Assembly: GCA_035477595.1 (NCBI GenBank)
Contig: DATIKM010000004.1
Span: forward strand, 1-30,664
Direction of reading: 5' to 3'
DNA: 30,664 bases
From: DATIKM01 sp035477595
GTDB taxonomy: Bacteria > Armatimonadota > Chthonomonadetes > Chthonomonadales > CAJBBX01
Part shown: piece after piece, positions 16,012 through 23,942 of the stretch
Position numbering within the stretch: the first letter of the stretch is position 1
Layout: each line of letters opens with the position of its first letter
The notes under the pieces: generated by a model
Database searches by the model: none
The model's input: only the letters and a program-made list of their open reading frames with translations
Told to the model about the DNA's origin: nothing
Translations under genes and position numbers: made by a program

Positions 16012-17040
16012 TCACGGATGCATCCCGAACGCTAGCGTGGCTGCTACGCAGACCGCGGTGGCCACCCAGAACCGCGCGACCACTCGCGTCTCGGGCCAAC
16101 CCATCTCCTCAAAGTGGTGGTGCAGGGGAGCCCGCCGCAGCACGCGGTGCGTGCGCGCGTACTCAATGCCCTTCCAACGCTTGAGCGCCTTGAACACGCC
16201 GACCTGCAGCAGAACGGAGAGAGCGACAGCCCACGGCACGGCGGCAAACGCCTGAAAGGGTGCCTCCACCTTACCCCACAGCGCAAGCCCGGCGAGTGCC
16301 GCTCCGAGCGCAAGCGAGCCGGTGTCCCCCATGAACACAAGTGCAGGATGAGCGTTGAACCACAGGAACCCCACGCACGCCCCGGCCACCGCTGCCGCAA
16401 AGACCGTGACCCACTCCGTCCGTCCCATGGCCACCGCGGTGGCCGCCATGGCCACTGCGATGATGGCGCACACGCCGGCGGCGAGACCGTCCAGCCCATC
16501 CATCAGGTTCACCGCGTTGGCGAAGCCGACGATGAACACGGCTGCTAGGGGGTAGTAGGCGTCGCCCAGATCGAAGACGCCCCACGAGCCCAGCGCGATC
16601 AGCGTCGTGTGCAGAGCGCCGCCCCACGGATCGGGACCCTGCGACCCGGCGCGCATCCACCACAGGAATGCGCACGCCACCGCGAACTGCAGAGCCAGCT
16701 TCTGCGGGGCCGTCAGCCCCTGGTTCCTGCCCCGGCGCGTCTTCAGAAGGTCGTCGGCGAACCCTATCGCGCCAAAGCCCAGCATCAGGGCGAGAACGCC
16801 CAGCGCAGACGCAAAGACGGGCTGCAGAAGTGTGAGGATGGCGACCGGCACGCTGACCCCGAGCAGAATGAGCAGCCCGCCCATGGTGGGCGTGGTCTGC
16901 TTGCTCGCGTGGGCCGAGGGCGCGTCGTCGGAGACGCGCTGCCGGGCTCCCCTCCGAGCGAGGGATCGGACTACGGGCCCTCCCATGAGGGCGCAGAGCC
17001 CGAAGGCCACCAGGAATCCCAGTACGGTGGTGTCGTACAT
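16012..17040 (-). CDS. mraY: Phospho-N-acetylmuramoyl-pentapeptide-transferase
   Basis: MraY transfers phospho-MurNAc-pentapeptide to undecaprenyl phosphate, making lipid I at the membrane. The 342-aa polytopic protein shows the diagnostic motifs in order: TPTMGGLLILLG, GFGAIGFADDLLK (catalytic aspartates), NAVNLMDGLDGLAAG, FMGDTGSLALG, and APLHHHFEEMGWPE. It lies only 3 bases downstream of murE. murF normally sits between these two genes and is absent. Confidence 0.97.
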   Translation of the reverse strand: MYDTTVLGFLVAFGLCALMGGPVVRSLARRGARQRVSDDAPSAHASKQTTPTMGGLLILLGVSVPVAILTLLQPVFASALGVLALMLGFGAIGFADDLLKTRRGRNQGLTAPQKLALQFAVACAFLWWMRAGSQGPDPWGGALHTTLIALGSWGVFDLGDAYYPLAAVFIVGFANAVNLMDGLDGLAAGVCAIIAVAMAATAVAMGRTEWVTVFAAAVAGACVGFLWFNAHPALVFMGDTGSLALGAALAGLALWGKVEAPFQAFAAVPWAVALSVLLQVGVFKALKRWKGIEYARTHRVLRRAPLHHHFEEMGWPETRVVARFWVATAVCVAATLAFGMHP

Positions 17041-17043
17041 AGT

Positions 17044-18519
17044 CTATATCCGCTCCAGCACGGCTCGAGCCACCGCACGGTCGTCGAATGGCAACCGGTC
17101 TGAACCGACGATCTGAACCGTCTCGTGACCCTTGCCAGCGATGAGCACGACATCGCCGGGCGCGGCCGAACGGATAGCGGTCTCAATGGCGGCAGCGCGG
17201 TCGGGCTCTACCGCCACGCGGCCATCGCCGGCACCCACTCCCGCGAGCACGCCCCGGATTATTGACTGCGGGTCCTCGGTCCGAGGGTTGTCCGAGGTGA
17301 GCACTGCGAAATCCGCGTGCTCAGAGGCGATCCGCCCCATCTCGGGACGCTTGGTGGGGTCGCGATCGCCGCCGCAGCCGAACACCAGCAGCACGCGCCG
17401 CGGGTCTAGCTGCCGCGCCGAGGCCAGCAGGTTCGACAGGCCATCGGGTGTGTGCGCGTAGTCGACGATGACGCTGAACCCACGGTCACAGGGCACCGGT
17501 TCGAAGCGTCCGGGCACCGGCCGCGCCGTGCCGAGACCTTCGACGATGCTCGGTAGCCCCACTCCCACGCCCATGGCGGCGGTCGCGGCCGCCAGCGCGT
17601 TGTGGACCTGAAACGCGCCGCCCAATGGGAGAGTCACGGCCGCCTCGCCGGCCGGCGTGATCGCGCGGAAACAGACGCGGTCCGCCGCGGTCCGCACCTG
17701 AACCGCGCGAACGTCCGCCTCAGTACTGTTCACCGCATAGGTGAGACATCGGCCGCGAGTGCTCCGGCGCACGACGTCGCCGCGCGCGTCATCCAGGTTC
17801 ACTGCGGCCACGAACGGCTTGCCTGAGCGCTCCGCGAGGTCCACGAACAGCCGCAGTTTCGTGGCGAAGTACGCCTCCATCGTCCCGTGGTAGTCCAGGT
17901 GGTCCTGCGACAGATTGGTGAAGACGCCCGCATCGAAGCGGCATCCCGCGACGCGGTTCTGAGCGATTGCGTGCGACGAGACCTCCATCACGGCCGCACG
18001 GGCGCCCAGGCCGCGCATCTGCGCCAGGGCGCGCTGCAGCTCGTCGGCCTCGGGCGTGGTATGAGAGCAGGGGATCTCCTGCCCCGAGAACTCCGCGCCC
18101 AGCGTGCCCAGCGTGCCCGTGGCGACTCCCGCCGCGCGCAGGATCGATCCGGTGAGCAGCGTGGTGGTCGTCTTGCCGTTGGTACCGGTCACGCCGATCA
18201 GCGTGAGATGAGCGGACGGGTCGCCATAGACGAGGCCGGCCGCCTCGGCAAGCGCGGTGCGCGTGTCCTTGACGATAATAAGGGGCGCCAGTCCGCGGAC
18301 GGAGGTAGCGCGCTCCTCGCTCGCGAGGAGCGCCACAGCGCCACGCCGCGTCGCCTCGGGGGCATGCAGATGGCCGTCCGCCCGATCACCGACGATGCAC
18401 GCAAAGAGGTCGCCGGGCGCGACATGGCGCGAGTCGTGGCGTACGCCCGCGACTTCGATCTGCCCATCCCCTTCGAGCCGCGCAGCACTCATCCGCGATA
18501 CCAGATCGGCCAGGCGCAT
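17044..18519 (-). CDS. murE: UDP-MurNAc-L-Ala-D-Glu--meso-diaminopimelate ligase
   Basis: MurE adds the third stem-peptide residue. The 491-aa protein has P-loop GVTGTNGKTTTT (109-120), the HTTPEADELQ substrate segment, the probably carbamylated lysine in YFATKLRLF (K221), and FGCGGDRDPTKRPEMG. The DNPR motif at 410-413 (in TSDNPRTEDP) is the family signature for meso-DAP specificity, so the peptidoglycan is predicted to be of the DAP type. The ATG follows GAGAGGACC. The gap to ftsI is 62 bases. Confidence 0.97.
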   Translation of the reverse strand: MRLADLVSRMSAARLEGDGQIEVAGVRHDSRHVAPGDLFACIVGDRADGHLHAPEATRRGAVALLASEERATSVRGLAPLIIVKDTRTALAEAAGLVYGDPSAHLTLIGVTGTNGKTTTTLLTGSILRAAGVATGTLGTLGAEFSGQEIPCSHTTPEADELQRALAQMRGLGARAAVMEVSSHAIAQNRVAGCRFDAGVFTNLSQDHLDYHGTMEAYFATKLRLFVDLAERSGKPFVAAVNLDDARGDVVRRSTRGRCLTYAVNSTEADVRAVQVRTAADRVCFRAITPAGEAAVTLPLGGAFQVHNALAAATAAMGVGVGLPSIVEGLGTARPVPGRFEPVPCDRGFSVIVDYAHTPDGLSNLLASARQLDPRRVLLVFGCGGDRDPTKRPEMGRIASEHADFAVLTSDNPRTEDPQSIIRGVLAGVGAGDGRVAVEPDRAAAIETAIRSAAPGDVVLIAGKGHETVQIVGSDRLPFDDRAVARAVLERI

Positions 18520-18551
18520 CGTCGCGGTCCTCTCGATCAGTCTCGCACCCC

Positions 18552-18560
18552 ATTATGACA
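18552..18560 (-). promoter_or_regulatory. Possible internal promoter before murE
   Basis: In the short ftsI-murE gap the minus strand reads TGTCATAAT, an extended -10 pattern (TGn plus CATAAT, five of six). No -35 box is recognisable at 17 bp. It could provide extra transcription of the mur genes or be a chance match. Confidence 0.25.
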
Positions 18561-18581
18561 CGTCGAGCGGGGGAGCGCCGG

Positions 18582-20486
18582 TTACCGTTGCCGCGCGTGC
18601 TTGCGCAACGATGACGGGTCGTCGGGTTCCACGTGCCACGCGAACATCAGATTCCTGCCCACGTCCCGGAAGACCGGCGCGGCCACTTCGGAGCCGTAGT
18701 GCCCGCGGGTCGGCTCATCGAACACCACTGCGATGACAGCGCGCGGGTTGCGGGCCGGCACGAACCCGATGAAGGAGGCCACATAGGCGTCCGCCAGATA
18801 GCCGCCGTGCGGGCCGGGCTTCTGCGCGGTGCCCGTCTTGCCGGCTGCGGTGTACCCAGGGATCGCCGCTGCCTTGCCGGTCCCTTCGGTCACCACGGCC
18901 GCGAGGTGCTCCGTCAACAACTGCGCGATCTCGGGACTCATCACGCGCTGCGCCGGCGCGACCGGCGCCTGCCAGATGACGCTCCCATCGCGCGCGCGAT
19001 GCGAAAGGACGAGCCGTGGCCTGCGGTGCTCGCCTCCCTGGGCGATCGTGCCGAAGGCGGCTGTCAGTGCGATCGGCGTGACCGAGATGGCGTGTCCGAA
19101 CGCCATCCTCGAGACCTTGGTGATGCTCTCACGCCGCTCCACGGGCCCGAAGCTGAACCGGCCGCGTCCCTCGCCTGGCAGGGGCAGCCCTGTGCGCTCC
19201 TCGAGACCCATGGCGCGCAGGAACGACTCGAGGCGGTCCATGCCCAACTGCACGCCGATCCTGGCCGTGATCACGTTGCACGACAGACTCATAACCTCGC
19301 GCAAGGTGAGGGTGCCGTGCCCGTGCGCTCTTGCCCTGCCGCGCAGAACGCAGCTCACGTTGGCCGATCCTATCCGCTCCGATCCGCGGCAGGTGAACCG
19401 CGACTCCGGCGTAATGACGCCGTACGCGAGCGCCGCGGCCACGGTCAGGATCTTCAGCGTGGAGCCCGGCTCGTAGACGGCGAGGGCCCGGTTGGCGAGA
19501 ACGTCTGCGGCATCGGTTCTCAGCTCGACCCGCTTCGTGGGGTGCGTGTTCGGGTAAGACGCCATCGCCAGCACGTCGGCGGTATGTGGGTCGAGAACGA
19601 TCACGGTAGCGCCGGCCGGTCGCGTCCGGGCCACTCCGGCCTCCAGCGCGCGCTCGGCGATGCGCTGCGCCGTCGGATCGATCGTGATCTGAACGTCGGT
19701 CCCGTGCTGGACGGGCTCGACGCGGGCGGCCTTCCCCGGGATTGGCTTGCCGTTCTCGTCGACCTCAGTCGTGGTCGAGCCATCCTTGCCGGCCAGCAGG
19801 CTGTCGAGTCGCTGCTCGATCCCCAGTACGCCTCTCTCCCGGCCGTCGCCTCGTCCAAGGAACCCCACCACGTGGACACCGTCCCGGCCAAGCTCTGAGA
19901 CGCGCTTCGGATGCTCGCGCCTGTTCACGCCCGCAATCGCATCGCGCGTCTCGCGCCGGCCGCGCAGACGGCTGAACTGGGCAAGGCCATCGGCGCTCAG
20001 GTCCCTCGCCAGCAGAACGTCCTGGAAGACCACGCCTCGGGATGACCGGCGTGGCGTTAGCAGGGGTATGAGTTCCGCCGCGGGCCTGCCCGTCACGGGC
20101 GACAGGAGCTCCGCGGCCGCCACCGGGTCCGGTACCTGAAGCGGGTTGGCATAGAGAGAGTGCAGCGTGCGCGTCCGCGCGATCACGGCTCCGTGCCGGT
20201 CGAGGATGGCCCCACGCTTGGCAGGCACCGTGCGCGTCACAAAACGGAAGTCGCGCACATGCTGGCGGTACTGCTCGCCATAGGCGATCTGGAGGTAGGC
20301 GGTCCACCCGACCAGCGCGAGCAGCGTGAGGACGAGCCCTGCCTGGACGAAACGTAGGCGTCGAGGCAGACAGCGCTCGTCGGCCGCTTCTGCGCCGGGC
20401 GCCCGCCTTACGGACCGGATACGCGAAGACCGCACACGAATGGAGCCATGTCCTGTCCCCGCACCATCCCGTGAGTAAGTGCCCAA
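18582..20486 (-). CDS. ftsI: Septal penicillin-binding protein (class B transpeptidase, FtsI/PBP2 family)
   Basis: FtsI cross-links septal peptidoglycan and pairs with FtsW. In 634-aa numbering it has a basic cytoplasmic tail, one membrane helix (about 46-66), and a pedestal domain starting RTVPAKRGAILDRHG. The transpeptidase motifs are SxxK in EPGSTLKI (S342, K345), SxN in LSCNV (402-404) and KTGT (550-553). No PASTA domain follows. The TTG at 20486 has AAAGGG upstream but overlaps ftsL by 79 bases. GTG 20435 would overlap by only 28 bases and is a plausible alternative. Confidence 0.95.
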   Translation of the reverse strand: MGTYSRDGAGTGHGSIRVRSSRIRSVRRAPGAEAADERCLPRRLRFVQAGLVLTLLALVGWTAYLQIAYGEQYRQHVRDFRFVTRTVPAKRGAILDRHGAVIARTRTLHSLYANPLQVPDPVAAAELLSPVTGRPAAELIPLLTPRRSSRGVVFQDVLLARDLSADGLAQFSRLRGRRETRDAIAGVNRREHPKRVSELGRDGVHVVGFLGRGDGRERGVLGIEQRLDSLLAGKDGSTTTEVDENGKPIPGKAARVEPVQHGTDVQITIDPTAQRIAERALEAGVARTRPAGATVIVLDPHTADVLAMASYPNTHPTKRVELRTDAADVLANRALAVYEPGSTLKILTVAAALAYGVITPESRFTCRGSERIGSANVSCVLRGRARAHGHGTLTLREVMSLSCNVITARIGVQLGMDRLESFLRAMGLEERTGLPLPGEGRGRFSFGPVERRESITKVSRMAFGHAISVTPIALTAAFGTIAQGGEHRRPRLVLSHRARDGSVIWQAPVAPAQRVMSPEIAQLLTEHLAAVVTEGTGKAAAIPGYTAAGKTGTAQKPGPHGGYLADAYVASFIGFVPARNPRAVIAVVFDEPTRGHYGSEVAAPVFRDVGRNLMFAWHVEPDDPSSLRKHARQR

Positions 20487-20785
20487 TGCGCGACCCTTTC
20501 GCGACTGCGAAGGTCCTGGATTTGCGCGCGAAGCGCCTCATAGCGCGCCGCCGCCAGATCTACCTGAGCGCGGGTCCGACGAAGCGACGTCGCTGCCTCT
20601 GCCTCCTTGGCATGGCCCACGACGAGCCACAGCGGCGGCAGCATCACGAGCAAGCCCACGATGACGGCTACGGGTGAAACACGGAGTTGTGTCGGCGCTG
20701 CCTGCCGAGTCCGCATGTCGACTGCGGGCGGTACGTAATCGCGTACGGGCGCGAAGGTGGGTGCTCGGTTCGACAACGCTGCCAT
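20408..20785 (-). CDS. ftsL: FtsL-like division protein
   Basis: This small 125-aa bitopic protein has a cytoplasmic N-terminus, one membrane helix (about 37-57), and a coiled-coil segment (about 60-97, with TRAQVDLAAARYEALRAQIQ). It ends in VAHWALTHGMVRGQDM, resembling the FtsL/FtsB tail. FtsL forms the FtsQLB complex that activates FtsWI. Sequence is poorly conserved in this family, so the call rests on architecture plus the rsmH-ftsI position. The ATG at 20785 follows the rsmH stop after one base, with GAGGA upstream. Confidence 0.85.
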   Translation of the reverse strand: MAALSNRAPTFAPVRDYVPPAVDMRTRQAAPTQLRVSPVAVIVGLLVMLPPLWLVVGHAKEAEAATSLRRTRAQVDLAAARYEALRAQIQDLRSRERVAHWALTHGMVRGQDMAPFVCGLRVSGP

Positions 20786-20786
20786 G

Positions 20787-21761
20787 TTAGCCGTCCTCAA
20801 GGGGCAGTCCTGAGCCCCCGGCGTCGTCCAGCCGCTGCGCGGCACGCAGCCTGGCGCTGCGGGCTCGCGGGTTTGCGGCCACCTCCTCGGACAAAGGCAC
20901 GATCGGTCTGCGGGTCATCACGGAGGCGATCGCGCGGACTCCGCATCTGCACTCCGGCATGCGTGGCGGACACTGACACGCACCCGCCCAGCGCCGGAGT
21001 GTCCGTTTGACTATCCGGTCCTCAAGGCTGTGGTACGACAGCACAGCCACCACCCCGCCCGGAGCGAGCAGGTCGGGTATGGAGGCCAGCCCCATCTCAA
21101 GAGCTCCCAACTCGTCATTCACGGCGATCCGGAGTGCCTGGAACGTGCGCGTCGCGGGGTGGGTGTCGCCCCGACGGCGCCCGCCGACGGCTCGCTCGGC
21201 CAACCATGCCAGCTCCGACGTCGTCGCGAGAGGGCGGACCTGCCTCCGTTCGACCACGGCCCGCGCTATGCGACGAGCCGCGGGCTCGTCGCCATAGTCC
21301 CACAGGAGCCTGGCCAGCGCTTCCTCAGGGAGCGTCCTGAGCAGCTCGGAGGCTGGCACGCCCTCCAGCGGGCACATCCGCATGTCGAGCGGACCGTCGG
21401 CGCGAAAGCTGAACCCCCGCTCCGGTGTGTCAAGCTGGTGGGACGACACGCCGAGGTCAAGCACCACCGCGTGTGCGGGCCCTGCTCCCATGCCCTCAAG
21501 CACCGCGCCAAGGTTACGGAAGTCGGCCTGGACGAGCTCAACGCGCAGGTCTGCCCGCCGAAGGCGCTCTGCTGCCGCCTCGAGTGCCTCCGGATCGCGG
21601 TCGAGCCCGATCAGCGTGCCGCCGGGCGCGATCCTCTTAGCCAGGAGCTCCGCATGCCCGCCGCCACCCACGGTGGCGTCGACAGCAGTTTGGCCAGGCC
21701 GGAGCGCCAGCAGATCCACGAGCGGTCCGGACAGCACCGGCACGTGGAATGCTTTCCTCAA
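20787..21761 (-). CDS. rsmH: 16S rRNA (cytosine(1402)-N(4))-methyltransferase
   Basis: RsmH (MraW) uses S-adenosylmethionine to methylate C1402 in the ribosomal P site. The 324-aa protein has HVPVL at the N-terminus, the SAM-binding DATVGGGGHAELL (28-40), VVLDLGVSSHQLD, GPLDMRM, FQALRIAVNDEL and SYHSLEDRIVK, all typical of the family. The start is TTG, overlapping the mraZ stop as TTGA. Confidence 0.97.
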   Translation of the reverse strand: MRKAFHVPVLSGPLVDLLALRPGQTAVDATVGGGGHAELLAKRIAPGGTLIGLDRDPEALEAAAERLRRADLRVELVQADFRNLGAVLEGMGAGPAHAVVLDLGVSSHQLDTPERGFSFRADGPLDMRMCPLEGVPASELLRTLPEEALARLLWDYGDEPAARRIARAVVERRQVRPLATTSELAWLAERAVGGRRRGDTHPATRTFQALRIAVNDELGALEMGLASIPDLLAPGGVVAVLSYHSLEDRIVKRTLRRWAGACQCPPRMPECRCGVRAIASVMTRRPIVPLSEEVAANPRARSARLRAAQRLDDAGGSGLPLEDG

Positions 21762-22219
21762 CGCTCGATGGCCTTCGCGATGCCCACCAGCTCCGCAGCG
21801 TCGAACATCCGCTCATAGGTGAAGGCGCCGTTGTAGGTCCGCCAGTTAGCTTTGCTCCAGATCTCAAGCTTGGGGCCCTGGCCTACCACTACGGCCACAT
21901 GTACGTCGTCGAACCCGGCCCACTCGCGCAGGTGTTTGGGCAGCACAAGGCGCCCCTGCGGGTCGAGCTTGACGATGGCCCGGCCTCCGAACATGCGCTG
22001 CAGGAAACCTGTCTCTCGCTGAAGAACAGCGGAATCGAGCTTCGCCTCGATCTCCGCCCAGACTGCGGTCGGGAAGAGGAGAAGGGCGCGGTCGGGCCCG
22101 CGCGTCAGCACGAACTCATCAGCGAGAAGGTTTCGAAACTCTTGTGGGAAAAGGATGCGCCCGCGGTCATCGAGGCTGGCCTCATGCTCTCCCCAGAAGC
22201 TTTTCATAGGGTCGGGCAT
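21758..22219 (-). CDS. mraZ: Transcriptional regulator MraZ
   Basis: MraZ is a DNA-binding protein with two tandem SpoVT-AbrB-like domains that represses its own dcw operon in studied species. The 153-aa protein begins MPDPMKSFWGEHEASLDDRG. The first domain reads DDRGRILFPQEFRNLL and the second LDPQGRLVLPKHLREWAG. The ATG at 22219 is chosen because GGAG lies 6 bases upstream; ATG 22207 (MKSF) and more upstream starts are possible. It is the first gene of the dcw cluster, downstream of a strong promoter and GTGG repeats that are probably its own binding site. Confidence 0.95.
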   Translation of the reverse strand: MPDPMKSFWGEHEASLDDRGRILFPQEFRNLLADEFVLTRGPDRALLLFPTAVWAEIEAKLDSAVLQRETGFLQRMFGGRAIVKLDPQGRLVLPKHLREWAGFDDVHVAVVVGQGPKLEIWSKANWRTYNGAFTYERMFDAAELVGIAKAIER

Positions 22220-22287
22220 TGGTCTCTCCAGGGGGGGCATCTGGGCAGCAGCCACCACCAAACCGCCAGCAAAGCGCTATCCAGAAT

Positions 22288-22314
22288 CCATGTATTCGCC
22301 ACTAAATCGCCACT
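22288..22314 (-). promoter_or_regulatory. Probable MraZ operator (GTGG repeats at 11-bp spacing)
   Basis: On the minus strand, just after the expected transcript start, the 7-mer AGTGGCG occurs at 22314-22308 and again at 22303-22297. A related ATGG follows at 22291-22288. The three NTGG cores are exactly 11 bp apart, one helical turn. Known MraZ boxes are short TGGG- or GTGG-type direct repeats spaced by about one turn upstream of mraZ, so this fits autoregulation. Confidence 0.65.
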
Positions 22315-22325
22315 CAGCGACCGGC

Positions 22326-22354
22326 ATTGTAGCAACGCGAGCCGGAGAAGTCAA
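22326..22354 (-). promoter_or_regulatory. Main promoter of the dcw operon
   Basis: TTGACT (22354-22349) and TACAAT (22331-22326) are separated by exactly 17 bp, matching the sigma-70 consensus at five of six bases in each box. Transcription should begin near 22319, about 100 bases before the mraZ ATG, so the GTGG repeats lie in the first transcribed bases. Confidence 0.85.
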
Positions 22355-22429
22355 CGGGTTGCGGAGCGGATTTGGTTGCCTTTTTGCGCCGGGCTGCCCT
22401 GCGGTCGGAAGACGGGGAGGTGCTGGGGA

Positions 22430-22726
22430 GTGAGCGATCCGATCAACGCCATCACCCGCTGGAGTAGCTGGCGTCCGCAGTACACGGTGCAGGTGCCCGT
22501 GGCGGCAATCGTGGAGCCGCGCGACCGGGTGGCGTACGCGGTTGCGCGCATCCGCGACAGCGAGCTGGCGCTCTGGTACGAGCCGGACTGGCGGTCCGCG
22601 GAGGCGATCGCGGGCGGATGCCCAAGCTGCGTCGTCTTCTCGGTGCCACCCGAGGCCACGCTGATGCGCCGACTCGATGGGCCACCGCCCTGGCGCGCGA
22701 CGCGCCACAATGTGGGAGAAGTATGA
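22430..22726 (+). CDS. Hypothetical 98-aa protein divergent from mraZ
   Basis: I do not recognise a family. The start is GTG 22430, with GGGGAGG 9 bases upstream. A longer in-frame reading leftward runs antisense through mraZ and is rejected. The product has no signal peptide or membrane helix. It is rich in Trp, Arg and Pro, with VAYAVARIRDSELALWYEPDW in the middle and CPSC at about residues 66-69. Codon use is GC-rich like its neighbours. It is transcribed away from the dcw promoter, and the 5' ends are about 210 bases apart. Real coding status is likely but not certain. Confidence 0.6.
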   Translation: MSDPINAITRWSSWRPQYTVQVPVAAIVEPRDRVAYAVARIRDSELALWYEPDWRSAEAIAGGCPSCVVFSVPPEATLMRRLDGPPPWRATRHNVGEV

Positions 22727-22751
22727 CGATGCCTGCGAGGAGTGTGCGGCG

Positions 22752-22946
22752 CTAGCGAGGGCCGGCAGGGGGCGCCGGATGCGCCGGATCGACCTCGATG
22801 ATCACTGGCAGGCGCGCCCACGGGGAGAACCAGCCGAGCCAGATGATGGCGCCGGTGGCGGCCAGCAGCAGCGCAAGGCGAAGCGCGAAGTGCCGCACCC
22901 CTCGGTCGGCGACGCTCCGTGGCGCGGGAGCGCGCGGGCCGCTCAT
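22752..22946 (-). CDS. Small single-span membrane protein downstream of tatC
   Basis: This 64-aa ORF has a basic N-terminus, one hydrophobic segment (about 20-40, with LRLALLLAATGAIIWLGWF), then a short extracytoplasmic Pro/Ala-rich tail (VIIEVDPAHPAPPAGPR). The ATG lies 28 bases after the tatC stop with no good Shine-Dalgarno. The ATGA at its start is a near copy of the GTGA at the tatC stop, inside a 32-bp tandem duplication. It may be a genuine small protein translated by reinitiation after tatC. It shows no TatA signature. Function unknown. Confidence 0.45.
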   Translation of the reverse strand: MSGPRAPAPRSVADRGVRHFALRLALLLAATGAIIWLGWFSPWARLPVIIEVDPAHPAPPAGPR

Positions 22947-22999
22947 AGGGCCAGTCGGCGAACGCGCTGGTCGCTCACAGGGCCAGTCGGCGAGCGCGC
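22941..22999. repeat. 32-bp tandem duplication at the 3' end of tatC
   Basis: Plus-strand positions 22941-22967 and 22973-22999 agree at 25 of 27 bases, with a period of 32 bp. The right copy holds the last codons and the TGA of tatC. The left copy holds the ATG of the small downstream ORF. Because 32 is not a multiple of three, the duplication changes the reading frame entering the downstream ORF. Confidence 0.85.
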
Positions 23000-23781
23000 C
23001 TTACCTCGATCCTCCGCACAAGCCCGATGCTCGCCAGGTAGAGCGCCATCACGGGCGTGATCATCAGCAGCATGGAGATCGGGTCGGGCGATGGGGTAAC
23101 CAGGAGACCCACAAATGCGATGGCCACCATCGCGTGGCGCCAGTACCGCTTCATCCCTCCGGACGTCACGATCCCAGCCCACGCCAGAAACATGAGCACG
23201 ACCGGAAGCTGGAAGAGCACGCCGAACACCGCCATCAGCTTCAGCATGAAGACGGCGTACACCTTGGGGTTCTGGTAGAGCGCAGCGCTCGGAAAGAGGG
23301 TGAGGAAGCCCAGGAACCAGTCGATGGCGACGCGCGAGATGCTGTAGCCGAGAGCGACGCCGCACAGGAAGAGCACGATGGAGAACGGCGCCACCCAGCG
23401 AATGGGGCCACGTTCCTCGCGCGTGAGCGCTGGGGCGATGAACGCCCACATCTCTGCCGTCAGCAGAGGCGCCGCCACGATGAAGCCCGCTACGACGGAG
23501 ATCTGCACCACCAGCATGAACGGCTCGGTGAAGTGCTGGAACATGATGCCCCAGCGCGCGTCGCTTCCATGGAGCGCGTACGCCATCGGGCCGAACAGCG
23601 TGCCGTAGAGCGGCTCGAAGAGAAAGTAGCATCCGATAGCGGCAGCGATCACATAGAGGATGCTGCGGATGATGCGCGACCGGAGCTCCGATAGATGCTC
23701 GGTGAGCTCCATGCGCTTCTCGTCGTCGCGCCGCGGCGTCTCGCCGACGGGCTTCGGTCGCTTCTCAGCTACGGCGGACAC
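22975..23781 (-). CDS. tatC: Sec-independent protein translocase TatC
   Basis: TatC is the receptor of the twin-arginine pathway that exports folded proteins. The 268-aa protein has the N-terminal signature ELTEHLSELRSRIIRSI, then six hydrophobic segments, with FEPLYGTLFGPM, FMLVVQISVVAGFIVAAP, PKVYAVFMLKLMAVFGVLFQLPV and VTPSPDPISMLLMITPV typical of the family. The start is GTG with AAGGGA upstream; an internal ATG (MELTEHL) is an alternative. No tatA is visible in the window. A perfect -10 box lies upstream at 23856-23861. Confidence 0.95.
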   Translation of the reverse strand: MSAVAEKRPKPVGETPRRDDEKRMELTEHLSELRSRIIRSILYVIAAAIGCYFLFEPLYGTLFGPMAYALHGSDARWGIMFQHFTEPFMLVVQISVVAGFIVAAPLLTAEMWAFIAPALTREERGPIRWVAPFSIVLFLCGVALGYSISRVAIDWFLGFLTLFPSAALYQNPKVYAVFMLKLMAVFGVLFQLPVVLMFLAWAGIVTSGGMKRYWRHAMVAIAFVGLLVTPSPDPISMLLMITPVMALYLASIGLVRRIEVRRARRLAL

Positions 23782-23855
23782 TCGATAGTCCCTTCACGTG
23801 CAAGCCGATGCCGGCGCCGGGAGGCCGGCATATGGAAGGCGGGCAGGCGACCGCT

Positions 23856-23861
23856 ATTATA
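23856..23861 (-). promoter_or_regulatory. -10 element of the probable tatC promoter
   Basis: The minus strand reads a perfect TATAAT about 75 bases before the tatC start. The region 17 bp upstream is all GC with no recognisable -35 box, so strength and sigma-factor dependence are uncertain. Confidence 0.5.
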
Positions 23862-23942
23862 CCGCGCGTCGTCCGCCCGCCGCCGGAACCTGGCCGTCCT
23901 GCCGCGATGTGCTCTCCGAGGCAGGCTGCGCTCATACTAGCC

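Noticed and set aside
18198..18736. Plus- and minus-strand short frames across the ftsI-murE junction
   Set aside because: They overlap conserved coding sequence, lack ribosome binding sites and show no motifs.
21749..22429. Long 5' extension of the 98-aa gene through mraZ
   Set aside because: It runs antisense to mraZ and across its promoter. The GTG at 22430 has its own Shine-Dalgarno.
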